Part shown: positions 36,945 to 45,244 of the stretch, piece after piece
Numbering within the stretch: the first letter of the stretch is position 1
Layout: the number at the start of each line of letters is the position of its first letter
Source: Paracoccaceae bacterium
Lineage (GTDB): Bacteria > Pseudomonadota > Alphaproteobacteria > Rhodobacterales > Rhodobacteraceae
Assembly: GCA_026419405.1 (NCBI GenBank)
Contig: JANZZL010000015.1
Location: 1-53,409, forward strand
DNA: 53,409 nt
Reading direction: 5' to 3'
Program-made: the position numbers and the translations under genes
The notes under the pieces: model-generated
The model's input: only the letters and a program-made list of their open reading frames with translations
What the model was told of the DNA's origin: nothing
The model's database searches: none

Positions 36945-38051
36945 ATGAGAAGCGTATCCAAGCTCGCGGCCGGCGCCGCCATCGCCGCCATCGCGACCGC
37001 GCCCGGCTTCGCCGCGGCGCAGAGCCTCGAGGAGATCGAGGCGGCCGCGAAGGCCGAGGGCATGCTGACCACGATCGCGCTGCCGCACAGCTGGTGCAAC
37101 TACGGCGAGGTGATCGCCAGCTTCAAGGCGAAGTATCCCGAGATCACCGTCAACGAGCTCAACCCCGACGCGGGCTCGGCCGACGAACTCGAGGCGATCC
37201 GCGCCAACAAGGACAACAAGGGCCCGCAGGCGCCCGACGTGATCGACGTGGGCTTCTCCTTCGGCCCGGCGGCGCAGGCCGAGGGGCTGCTCCAGCCCTA
37301 CAAGGTCTCGACCTGGGACACGATCCCCGACGACGTGAAGGATCCCGACGGCCACTGGTACGGCGACTACTACGGGGTGCTGTCCTTCGTGGTGAACACC
37401 GACCTCGTCGAGAACGTGCCGCAGGACTGGGCCGACCTGCTGAAGCCCGAATACGCCAACTCGGTCGCGCTCGCGGGCGACCCGCGCGCCTCCAACCAGG
37501 CGATTCTCGGGGTGATGGCCGCGGGCATGTCCACCGGGGCCGAGCCCGGCGCCGCCTCGGCCGAGGCGGGGCTGAACTTCTTCAAGCAGCTCAACGAGGC
37601 GGGCAACTTCGTGCCGGGGATCGGCAAGGCCGGCACCCTCGCCCAGGGCGCCACCCCGATCGTCATCGCCTGGGACTACAACGGCCTTGCCTGGCGCGAC
37701 GAGCTCGCCGGCAACCCGCCGCTCGAGATCGTGGTGCCGAAGTCGGGCATCCTGGCCGGCGTCTATCTCCAGGCGATCAGCGCCTATGCGCCGCATCCGA
37801 ACGCCGCCAAGCTGTGGATGGAACACCTCTACAGCGACGAGGGGCAGCTCGGCTGGCTCAAGGGCTACTGCCACCCGATCCGCTTCAACGACCTCGTTGC
37901 CCGCGGCGTCGTCCCGCAGGAGATGCTGGACGCCCTGCCCCCGGCCGAGGCCTACGAGAAGGCGGTGTTCCCGACGCTCGAGCAGCTCACCGCCAACAGC
38001 GACGCGGTGAAGGCCGGCTGGGACAGCGTGGTGGGCGCGAACGTCCAGTAA
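36945..38051 (+). CDS. ABC transporter periplasmic substrate-binding protein
   Basis: 368 residues with a signal peptide (MRSVSKLAAGAAIAAIATAP, then GFAAAQ). Family 1 extracellular solute-binding protein, related to the iron/polyamine/aminoethylphosphonate group by the pattern WADLLKPEYANSVALAGDPRAS and YYGVLSFVVNTDLV. It starts the operon of two permeases and an ATPase. The upstream leader has a GTGAC-A-GTCAC inverted repeat (36868-36878) that could be an operator, and AAGGGGA as SD. Proximity to a Rieske oxygenase suggests a small cationic or betaine-like ligand, which is inference only. Confidence 0.88.
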   Translation: MRSVSKLAAGAAIAAIATAPGFAAAQSLEEIEAAAKAEGMLTTIALPHSWCNYGEVIASFKAKYPEITVNELNPDAGSADELEAIRANKDNKGPQAPDVIDVGFSFGPAAQAEGLLQPYKVSTWDTIPDDVKDPDGHWYGDYYGVLSFVVNTDLVENVPQDWADLLKPEYANSVALAGDPRASNQAILGVMAAGMSTGAEPGAASAEAGLNFFKQLNEAGNFVPGIGKAGTLAQGATPIVIAWDYNGLAWRDELAGNPPLEIVVPKSGILAGVYLQAISAYAPHPNAAKLWMEHLYSDEGQLGWLKGYCHPIRFNDLVARGVVPQEMLDALPPAEAYEKAVFPTLEQLTANSDAVKAGWDSVVGANVQ

Positions 38052-38059
38052 GCTGACAG

Positions 38060-38090
38060 GCGCCCGCCCCGGCCGGTCCGGGGCGGGCGC
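38060..38090 (+). terminator. Intra-operon hairpin after the binding-protein gene
   Basis: Perfect 13-bp stem GCGCCCGCCCCGG / CCGGGGCGGGCGC with a 5-base loop, 9 bases after the stop and before the permease genes. Such hairpins are known to stabilise the binding-protein mRNA or partly terminate, making the binding protein more abundant than membrane subunits. Confidence 0.7.
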
Positions 38091-38114
38091 ACGGCAGGGG
38101 GCGACGGGGGCGGC

Positions 38115-39005
38115 ATGGCAGAGGTCAGCGCAGCGGAAGGCGCGCGGTCGGCTGCGCGCATGCGCCTGCCGTGGCACTGGATCGGCATCGTGCCCTTCAT
38201 CGCCTTCGCGCTCCTGTTCCTGATCCTGCCCACGCTCCAGATCGTCGTCGGCGCGTTCCGCACGCCCGCGGGCGCGTTCACGCTCGAGAACATCCGGGGG
38301 CTCTTCACGCCCTCGATCATGGCCTCCTACTGGATCTCGATAAAGATCTCGGTCGCCTCGGCGCTGCTCGGCTGCCTGATCGGCTTCGCCATGGCCGCCG
38401 GCATCACCGTGGGCGGCCTGCCGGCCTGGGTGCGCGGGCCGCTGCTGACCTTCTCCGGCGTCGCCTCGAACTTCGCCGGCGTGCCGCTCGCCTTCGCCTT
38501 CCTTGCCACGCTCGGCCGCGTCGGGCTGGTCACGCTCCTGCTGCGCGACTGGTTCGGCATCAACATCTACGCGATGGGCTTCAACATCCTCAGCTTCTGG
38601 GGCCTGACCATCGTCTACCTGTTCTTCCAGATCCCGCTGATGGTGCTGATCATCACGCCCGCGCTCGACGGGCTGAAGCGGGAGTGGCGCGAGGCGGCCG
38701 ACATTCTCGGCGCCTCGGGCTTCCAGTACTGGCGCATGGTCGCCCTGCCGATCCTGTTCCCCTCGCTCCTCGGCACCTTCGCGCTGCTCTTCGCCAATGC
38801 CTTCGGCGCAGTGGCCACCGCCATCGCCCTCACCGGCTCCTCGCTCTCGATCGTGCCGATCGTCCTGTTCGCGCAGATCCGCGGCGACGTGCTCGGCAAC
38901 CCGCATCTCGGCTACGCGCTCGCCTTCGGCATGATCGTCGTCACCGCGATCGCCAACTTCGCCTACATCTGGCTGCGCGCCCGGTCGGAGCGGTGGCTCA
39001 GATGA
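38115..39005 (+). CDS. ABC transporter permease 1
   Basis: 296 residues, PotB-like inner-membrane subunit with about six helices (for example WIGIVPFIAFALLFLILPTLQIVVGAF and GFNILSFWGLTIVYLFFQIPLMVLII). The EAA loop is EWREAADILGASGFQYWRMVALPILFPSL, which contacts the ATPase. It follows the binding-protein gene and its hairpin, and its stop overlaps the next permease start by 4 bases. Confidence 0.92.
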   Translation: MAEVSAAEGARSAARMRLPWHWIGIVPFIAFALLFLILPTLQIVVGAFRTPAGAFTLENIRGLFTPSIMASYWISIKISVASALLGCLIGFAMAAGITVGGLPAWVRGPLLTFSGVASNFAGVPLAFAFLATLGRVGLVTLLLRDWFGINIYAMGFNILSFWGLTIVYLFFQIPLMVLIITPALDGLKREWREAADILGASGFQYWRMVALPILFPSLLGTFALLFANAFGAVATAIALTGSSLSIVPIVLFAQIRGDVLGNPHLGYALAFGMIVVTAIANFAYIWLRARSERWLR

Positions 39006-39787
39006 CCCGCGTCTGGTCCTGGGTCGCGCTTGCCGTCGGGGTCGTCTACTTCGCGCTCCCGCTGATCGGCACGGTCGAGTTCTCGCTGCGCAAGCGCCGC
39101 GGGGAATACTCGCTCGACGCCTACCGCGAGGTGCTGGGCGACCCCCGCTTCCAGGAGACCTTCGCCTACTCCGTGGTCATGGCGCTCGTCACCATCGCCT
39201 TCGGCATCCTGCTCGTGGTGCCCACCGCCTACTGGGTCCGGCTGAAGCTGCCCCGGCTGCGCCCCGTGGTCGAGTTCATCACGCTCCTGCCGCTGGTGAT
39301 CCCGGCCATCGTGATCGTGTTCGGCTACATCCGGCTGTTCAACACCTCCTCGATCCTGCCCCTCACCGGCAGCGCGCGCGGCACCGACCTGCTGCTGATG
39401 TTCGGCTACGCCACGCTGGCGCTGCCCTACATGTATCGCGCGGTCGACACCGGGCTGCGCACGATCGACGTGGCCACGCTGACCGAGGCCGCGCAGTCGC
39501 TCGGCGCGGGCTGGGTCACGATCCTCGGGCGGCTGATCCTGCCCAACGTGCTCGTGGCGGTGCTCTCGGGCGCGTTCCTGACCTTCGCCATCGTGATCGG
39601 CGAATTCACCATGGCCGCGCTGCTCAACCGCCCCGCCTTCGGCCCCTACATGCAGCTCCTCGGCGCCAACAAGGCCTACGAACCGGCCGCGCTCGCGGTG
39701 ATCGCCTTCGCCATCACCTGGGCCTGCATGGGGCTGATCCAGCTCGCCACCCGCCTCCAGAGGCACACCCGCGCCCAGAGGCGCTGA
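39002..39787 (+). CDS. ABC transporter permease 2
   Basis: 261 residues, PotC-like subunit with about six helices (LALAVGVVYFALPLIG-type first helix, then FVYSVVMALVTIAFGILLVV-like and ITLLPLVIPAIVIVFGYI). The EAA loop LTEAAQSLGAGWVTILGRLILPNV is well preserved. ATG 39002 overlaps the previous stop (ATGA). The ATPase gene begins 12 bases after its stop. Confidence 0.92.
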   Translation: MTRVWSWVALAVGVVYFALPLIGTVEFSLRKRRGEYSLDAYREVLGDPRFQETFAYSVVMALVTIAFGILLVVPTAYWVRLKLPRLRPVVEFITLLPLVIPAIVIVFGYIRLFNTSSILPLTGSARGTDLLLMFGYATLALPYMYRAVDTGLRTIDVATLTEAAQSLGAGWVTILGRLILPNVLVAVLSGAFLTFAIVIGEFTMAALLNRPAFGPYMQLLGANKAYEPAALAVIAFAITWACMGLIQLATRLQRHTRAQRR

Positions 39788-39799
39788 CCAGAGACGCCG

Positions 39800-40849
39800 A
39801 TGCCCTTCCTCGACCTCGTCTCCCTCCAGAAGTCCTTCGGGCAGCTCCGCGTGGTGAAGGACTTCAGCCTCGGCATCGAGAAGGGCGAGTTCATCTCGCT
39901 GCTCGGCCCCTCGGGCTGCGGCAAGACCACCGTCCTGCGCATGGTCGCCGGCTTCGAGACGCCCTCGGCCGGCACGATCCGCATCGACGGGCGCGACGTG
40001 ACCGGGCTCAGGCCCAACCAGCGCAACATCGGCATGGTGTTCCAGGCCTATGCGCTGTTTCCCAATCTCACGGTGGCCGAGAACGTGGCCTTCGGGCTCA
40101 AGGTCAAGGGCGCGGACCGGGCCGAGCGCGAGGCCCGCGTGGCCGAGATGCTCCGCCTCATCGGCCTGCCCGATCTCGGCGGGCGCTACCCGTTCCAGCT
40201 CTCGGGCGGCCAGCAGCAGCGCGTCGCGCTCGCCCGGGCGCTGGCGCCGAAGCCCCGCGTGCTCCTGCTCGACGAGCCGCTCTCGGCGCTCGATGCCAAG
40301 GTGCGCGTCTCGCTGCGCAACCAGATCCGCGAGATCCAGCGCGACCTCGGCATCACCACGATCTTCGTCACCCACGACCAGGAGGAGGCGCTGTCGATCT
40401 CCGACCGCGTGGTGGTGATGAACGGCGGCATCGCCGAGCAGGCGGGCGCGCCCTTCGAGATCTACAACCGCCCCGCCACCCGCTTCGTGGCCGAGTTCGT
40501 CGGCACGCTCAACCTGCTGCCGGCCGAGGTCGAGGATGCCGCCGCGGGCCGCGTCACCGTCGCCGGGGCGCCGGTGGCGCTCGGCCGGCCGGTGCCGCCG
40601 GGGCGGGTCACCCTCGCGCTGCGCCCCGAGGCGATCCACCTCGGGCCCGTCGGGGACGGCGCCGCGGCGCTGCCGGGAAGGATCGACGACGTGCACTTCC
40701 TCGGCTCGGTGATCCGCATCCAGGCCTCGGTCGGCGACCGGCGCATCCTGCTCGACACCTTCAACCGCCCCGGACTGCCGCCGCCCTCGCCCGGCACCGA
40801 GACCCGCTTCTCCTTCAATCCCGCCGACGTGCTGGTGCTCGAGGGCTGA
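39800..40849 (+). CDS. ABC transporter ATP-binding protein, polyamine/iron type
   Basis: 349 residues. Walker A GPSGCGKT (36-43), signature LSGGQQQR, Walker B VLLLDEPLSALD, switch VTHDQEEA, and a C-terminal TOBE-type domain (FVGTLNLLPAEVED, LALRPEAIHL, VHFLGSVIRI). This is the PotA/FbpC/UgpC-like ATPase completing the four-gene importer. The substrate is not set by the ATPase sequence. 281 bases without a visible gene separate it from the EamA gene. Confidence 0.93.
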   Translation: MPFLDLVSLQKSFGQLRVVKDFSLGIEKGEFISLLGPSGCGKTTVLRMVAGFETPSAGTIRIDGRDVTGLRPNQRNIGMVFQAYALFPNLTVAENVAFGLKVKGADRAEREARVAEMLRLIGLPDLGGRYPFQLSGGQQQRVALARALAPKPRVLLLDEPLSALDAKVRVSLRNQIREIQRDLGITTIFVTHDQEEALSISDRVVVMNGGIAEQAGAPFEIYNRPATRFVAEFVGTLNLLPAEVEDAAAGRVTVAGAPVALGRPVPPGRVTLALRPEAIHLGPVGDGAAALPGRIDDVHFLGSVIRIQASVGDRRILLDTFNRPGLPPPSPGTETRFSFNPADVLVLEG

Positions 40850-41130
40850 CCGCGCGGCGCGGGCGCCGGTCCCTCGGCCCCCCGACCCGGCCGCCCTCGA
40901 TCCCCGGGCCGAACGGGCGGCGCGGGCCGCGATCTGCATCCATGCCGCCGGCGGCCAGCCGCGCCGTCGTCCCGGCGCGCCGCCACCCCGACTGCGCCGA
41001 CCGACCTGCCGCGCTCCGGGCCCGCCGGAGAGCACGCGGGCACACCCCGAAACCGACACGGGCGCAGGTCGGCGGCGGGCAAGACGCGCCCGCGCGGCGC
41101 CGCCGAAGCTGGCCGCGAAGGGGGCGGGTC

Positions 41131-42018
41131 ATGGCAGAGCTTTCCTATGCGCGGGGCGCCGCGCTCGTCGTCGGCGGGGCGGTGCTCTGGTCGCTCATGG
41201 GGCTTGCGATCCGCGCCATCGGCGAGGCCACGACCTGGCAGATCCTGTTCTGGCGGTCGCTGGGGCTCGCGCCCGTCGTGCTGCTGTTCATCGCCTGGCG
41301 CTCGGGCTGGCGGCCGCTCGCGCGGCTGCGCGCCGCCGGCGCCGCGGGCGTGACCGGCGGGGCCGCGCTCGTCTTCGCCTTCGCCGGGGCGATCTACGCG
41401 ATCCAGGCGACCACGGTCGCCAACGCCGTCTTCCTGTTCGCGGCCTCGCCGCTCATCACCGCGGTGCTGGCCTGGCCCGTCCTGCGCGAGCCGGTGCGGG
41501 CCGGAACCTGGGTGGCGATCCTGCTCGCCGTGATCGGCATCGCGCTCATGGTGCGCGAGGGGCTGGCGCTCGGCGCGCTCTCGGGCAACCTCGCGGCGCT
41601 GGGCTCGGCGGCGGGCTTCGCCGTGTTCACCCTGGCGCTCCGCCGCGGCCGCACCGGCGACATGTTCCCGGCCACCTTCCTCGGGGGGCTCTTCGCCATG
41701 CTGACGGCCGCGGCGGTGCTCGCCGCCTCGGGCCAGGGGCTCGCGATCCCGCCGCGCGACGCCGCGCTCGCGGTCGGCATGGGCGTGCTGCTGCTCGGAG
41801 GCGGGCTCGTCGCCTTCACCCTCGGCAGCCGTGCGGTCCCGGCGGCGGATCTCGCGCTGCTCAGCATGGTCGAGGTCATGCTCGCCCCGGTCTGGGTCTG
41901 GCTTTTCCTGGGCGAGACGGCCGGCGCGGGCACGCTGGTCGGCGGGGCGGTGCTGCTCGCGGCGCTCGCGCTCAACGCGCTGACCGGGATGCGGCACCGC
42001 CACATCACCCCGACCTGA
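41131..42018 (+). CDS. EamA-family drug/metabolite transporter
   Basis: 295 residues, two EamA repeats with about ten hydrophobic segments (ALVVGGAVLWSLMGLAIRAIG to LVGGAVLLAALALNALTG). The family exports amino acids, metabolites or drugs across the inner membrane. ATG 41131 begins MAELSYARGAALVV; upstream in-frame sequence is Arg/Pro-rich and not membrane-like. Its end overlaps the convergent RpiR-type gene by 14 bases. The substrate is unknown. Confidence 0.88.
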   Translation: MAELSYARGAALVVGGAVLWSLMGLAIRAIGEATTWQILFWRSLGLAPVVLLFIAWRSGWRPLARLRAAGAAGVTGGAALVFAFAGAIYAIQATTVANAVFLFAASPLITAVLAWPVLREPVRAGTWVAILLAVIGIALMVREGLALGALSGNLAALGSAAGFAVFTLALRRGRTGDMFPATFLGGLFAMLTAAAVLAASGQGLAIPPRDAALAVGMGVLLLGGGLVAFTLGSRAVPAADLALLSMVEVMLAPVWVWLFLGETAGAGTLVGGAVLLAALALNALTGMRHRHITPT

Positions 42019-42994
42019 CGCCGCCCCTGCCCTGGCCCGTGCCACGGCCCGTGCTCTGTCCGGTGCCGCGGCCCGTGCCCCGGCCGGCCCCTCTGCCGCC
42101 GGCGGCGGGACCGCCCTGCACCCCGCCCGGCCCGCCGCGGAAGAAGCGGGTGCGCGCGTAGATCTCCTCCAGCCGCTTCAGCCGGTTCTCGGTGTCGCCC
42201 CAGGTCCTGCTCTGGACGCTGGCGACCAGGGTCTCGATCAGCATCAGGATCGAGACCGTCGAATCCCAGGCCGCCGGCACCTCGATCTGGCAGGCCAGCA
42301 CATGGCGCGCCCGCGCCGCGGCGGGCGAGCGCCAGCGGTCGGTCACCACCACCACCGCGGCGCCCTGCTCGGCCGCCTGCTCGGCCGCCTGCACCACGCC
42401 GGCCTCGTAGCGGCGGATGTCGAACAGCACGACCACGTCCCCGGGCGCCAGGTCGAGCATGGCGGCCGGCCAGGGCTCGGCCGGGCCCGAGATCAGCGAC
42501 ACGCCGGGCCGGGCCACCTTCATCAGCGTGGCGAAGTAGTCGGCATGGACATGCGTCAGCCGCCCGCCCAGCGCCATCACCCGGCGCGAGGTATCGGCCA
42601 GCAGCGCGGCCACCGCGTCGAACTCGCCGGGGTCGATCTGCGCCAGCGTCGCCTCGATGTTGGCCACCGCCGCCGCCGCGTAGCGCCGCAGCACATGCGC
42701 CTCGCCCGCGGCCTCGCCGCGCCGCGCCGGCTTGGCCAGCGGCGAGACGAGCAGGCTCTCCACCTCGGCGCGCAGCGCCGCCTGATAGTCGGAGTAGCCG
42801 CGGTAGCCGAGCTTCTGCACCAGCCGCACCACGGTCGGCGAGGAGACATCGGCCGCCCGCGCCAGCGCCGTGATCGAGCCCAGCGCCGAGACCGGATAGT
42901 GGCTGAGGATGTGCGTCGCGGCCTGCCGCTCGGCCCGGGTCAGACCGCCGAGCGCGCCGCGCATCTTCTCCTCGATGGAAGGCGCCGTCTCCAT
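42005..42994 (-). CDS. RpiR-family transcriptional regulator with Gly/Arg-rich tail
   Basis: 329 residues. N-terminal RpiR helix-turn-helix (about 10-80: GGLTRAERQAATHILSHYP, ITALARAADVSSPTVVRLVQKLGYRGYSDYQAALR) and a SIS domain (about 120-260: RRVMALGGRLTHVHADYFATLM, GDVVVLFDIRRYEAGVV). The last 40 residues or so form an unusual Gly/Arg/Thr repeat (GRGTGRGTGQSTGRGTGQ). The start ATG 42992-42994 (METAPSIEEKM) is the family-like choice; the frame is open further upstream. It is divergent from the TRAP/catabolic operon and probably controls it through the repeats at 43087-43131. Confidence 0.9.
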   Translation of the reverse strand: METAPSIEEKMRGALGGLTRAERQAATHILSHYPVSALGSITALARAADVSSPTVVRLVQKLGYRGYSDYQAALRAEVESLLVSPLAKPARRGEAAGEAHVLRRYAAAAVANIEATLAQIDPGEFDAVAALLADTSRRVMALGGRLTHVHADYFATLMKVARPGVSLISGPAEPWPAAMLDLAPGDVVVLFDIRRYEAGVVQAAEQAAEQGAAVVVVTDRWRSPAAARARHVLACQIEVPAAWDSTVSILMLIETLVASVQSRTWGDTENRLKRLEEIYARTRFFRGGPGGVQGGPAAGGRGAGRGTGRGTGQSTGRGTGQGRGGVRSG

Positions 42995-43086
42995 GCCCGC
43001 ACACTCCACGCCGCGCCCGGCCCGAGCCTGCCCGCGCCTGCCCGCCACGGCGGCACTCCGGCAGGCCGCTGCCGCGCGACCATTCT

Positions 43087-43131
43087 GAAACGATCTTAAC
43101 AGGCCGGGCAAGACGGAATTGATCTTGACAG
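43087..43131 (+). promoter_or_regulatory. Direct-repeat operator candidate upstream of the TRAP operon
   Basis: GAAACGATCTTAACAG (43087-43102) and GAATTGATCTTGACAG (43116-43131) match at 13 of 16 positions with 29-base spacing, close to three helical turns. The second copy contains a consensus -35 TTGACA (43125-43130). They lie about 95 bases from the RpiR start and 125 from the TRAP start, in a patch richer in A and T than its surroundings. Binding by the RpiR regulator is inferred. Confidence 0.55.
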
Positions 43132-43255
43132 AAGCGGTCAGGGCAAGGGACGCTGGGTCCAGAAGGGGGGAGGGAACGTGCCGGCCACCGCGTCTGACCA
43201 TGCATGCCGCCTCGACCTGCCGCGCGGCCGCGCCGCGGCCGGGGGCTGAAGGGCG

Positions 43256-43843
43256 ATGCCGCGCTTCCTCGTCGGCTTCGTCCGGGCGGTCGAGCGCCTG
43301 AACTACCGCGTCGGACGGATGGCGATGTATCTGCTCTTCGTCCTGATGGGCATCCTGCTGTGGTCGTCGGTGACCACGGCCGCCGGCTCCCCGTCGCTCT
43401 GGACGCTCGAGATGGCCCAGTTCACGATGGTGGCCTACTACATCCTCGGCGGGCCCTACTCGATGCAGATGGGCAGCCACGTCCGGATGGACCTCTTCTA
43501 CGCCAACTGGTCGCCCTACCGGAAGGCCGTGCTCGACGCGGTCACCGTGCTCGTCCTCATCTTCTACCTCGGCGTGATGGTCTGGGGCGCGGTCGACAGC
43601 ATGATCTACTCGCTCGGCCTGCGCTGGACCTGGGTCGAGGTCGCCTGGCTGCCCTTCGACCTGCCGCGCCCGCAGACCGGCTTCATGGAGCGCAGCCCGA
43701 CCGCCTGGCGGCCCTACCTCTGGCCGATCAAGCTCGTCCTGATCGTCGGCTTCGCGCTGATGTTCCTCCAGGCGCTCGCCCAGTTCATCCGCGACATCGC
43801 CATCATCCGCGGCGCGACGATCGAGGAGTTCGTCCGCGCATGA
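43256..43843 (+). CDS. TRAP transporter small permease (DctQ family)
   Basis: 195 residues with four hydrophobic segments (MYLLFVLMGILLWSSVTTAAG, MVAYYILGGPYSMQMGSHVRMDLFY, VLDAVTVLVLIFYLGVMVWGA, PIKLVLIVGFALMFLQALA). The string GSHVRMDLFY is typical of DctQ subunits. It starts the operon and its stop overlaps the large permease start by 4 bases. With the DctM and DctP products it forms a tripartite, sodium-driven importer. Confidence 0.92.
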   Translation: MPRFLVGFVRAVERLNYRVGRMAMYLLFVLMGILLWSSVTTAAGSPSLWTLEMAQFTMVAYYILGGPYSMQMGSHVRMDLFYANWSPYRKAVLDAVTVLVLIFYLGVMVWGAVDSMIYSLGLRWTWVEVAWLPFDLPRPQTGFMERSPTAWRPYLWPIKLVLIVGFALMFLQALAQFIRDIAIIRGATIEEFVRA

Positions 43844-45183
43844 GCTACGAGGCCATCGCCATCCTGATGTTCTCCTCGATGCTCCTCATGCTGATGACGG
43901 GGCAGCGCGTGTTCGGGGTGATCGGCTTCGTCGCGGTGGCCGCCTCGCTCCTGCTCTGGGGCACCTCCGGCCAGACGCTCGGCATCCAGGCGGCGCTCAA
44001 GCTGATGAAGTGGTATCCGCTGCTCACGCTGCCGATGTTCGTCTTCATGGGCTACGTGATGAGCGAGACGCGGCTCGCCGACGACCTCTACCGGATGTTC
44101 CACGTCTGGTTCGGGCCGGTGCCGGGCGGGCTCGCGATCGGCACGATCCTGCTCATGGTGCTGATCTCGGCGATGAACGGGCTCTCGGTCGCGGGCATGG
44201 CGATCGGCTCCACCATCGCGCTGCCCGAGCTGCTGCGGCGCGGCTACGACAAGCGGATGATCACCGGCGTGATCCAGGCAGGGTCGTCGCTCGGCATCCT
44301 GATCCCGCCCTCGGTCGTGCTCGTGCTCTACGCCATGATCGCGCGGCAGCCGGTGGGGCAGCTCTGGCTCGCCGGCATCCTGCCGGGGCTGATGATGGCC
44401 GGGCTCTTCATCGTCTACATCGCGCTGCGCTGCGGGGTGCAGCCGCATCTCGGCCCCGCCCTCTCGGCCGAAGAGCGCGCCGCGATCAGCCGGGCCGAGA
44501 AGCTCCGGCTCCTGCGCGCGGGGCTGCTGCCCTTCGCCATCTTCTTCGCGATGATGGCGCCCTTCGTCACCGGCTACACCAGCCTCGTCGAAAGCTCGGT
44601 GATCGGCGTGCTCACCACGGTCGGCGCCGCCGTCGTCAAGCGCCGCTTCACCCGCGCGGTGTTCGAGACCTGCACCCGCTCGACGCTGGCCATCACCTGC
44701 ATGTTCATGTGGATCATCCTCGCCGCGCTCAGCTTCGGCGCGGTCTTCGACGGCCTCGGCGCGGTGCGGGCGATCGAGACCTTCTTCGTCGCCGACCTCG
44801 GCCTCGGCCCCTGGACGATCCTCGTGCTGATGCAGCTCAGCTTCCTGCTGATGGGCATGTTCCTCGACGACACGGCGATGCTGGTGATCGTCGCCCCGCT
44901 CTACGTGCCGCTCGTCGCCACGCTCGACCTCGGGCTGCCGCGCGACCAGGTGCTGATCTGGTACGGCGTGCTCTACACCATCACCTGCCAGATCGCCTAC
45001 CTGACGCCGCCCTTCGGCTACAACCTGTTCCTGATGCGCGCCTTCGCGCCGAAGGAGATCACCATGGGCGACATCTTCCGCTCGGTCGCGCCCTTCGTCG
45101 GGGTGATGATCCTCGCGCTGGTGATCCTGATGATGTTCCCCCAGATCGCGCTGTGGCTGCCGAGCCAGATCTACATCAAATGA
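43840..45183 (+). CDS. TRAP transporter large permease (DctM family)
   Basis: 447 residues, about twelve hydrophobic segments. Family strings include PLLTLPMFVFMGYVMSET, GGLAIGTILLMVLISAMNGLSVAGMA and GSSLGILIPPSVVLVLYAMIA, plus GMFLDDTAMLVIVAPLYVPL. It provides the transport path of the TRAP system. The end has TPPFGYNLFLMRAFAPKEIT. Sixty-one bases with a small CACCCG-GTCCA-CGGGTG hairpin separate it from the binding-protein gene. Confidence 0.95.
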   Translation: MSYEAIAILMFSSMLLMLMTGQRVFGVIGFVAVAASLLLWGTSGQTLGIQAALKLMKWYPLLTLPMFVFMGYVMSETRLADDLYRMFHVWFGPVPGGLAIGTILLMVLISAMNGLSVAGMAIGSTIALPELLRRGYDKRMITGVIQAGSSLGILIPPSVVLVLYAMIARQPVGQLWLAGILPGLMMAGLFIVYIALRCGVQPHLGPALSAEERAAISRAEKLRLLRAGLLPFAIFFAMMAPFVTGYTSLVESSVIGVLTTVGAAVVKRRFTRAVFETCTRSTLAITCMFMWIILAALSFGAVFDGLGAVRAIETFFVADLGLGPWTILVLMQLSFLLMGMFLDDTAMLVIVAPLYVPLVATLDLGLPRDQVLIWYGVLYTITCQIAYLTPPFGYNLFLMRAFAPKEITMGDIFRSVAPFVGVMILALVILMMFPQIALWLPSQIYIK

Positions 45184-45244
45184 CAAGACGGACACCCGGT
45201 CCACGGGTGCGGGACTGAGACCTGACAGGGAAAGGAGAGATCCG

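Noticed and set aside
38963-41059. Minus-strand frame of about 700 codons across the ABC permease and ATPase genes
   Set aside because: Antisense shadow of genes with intact EAA loops and Walker motifs.
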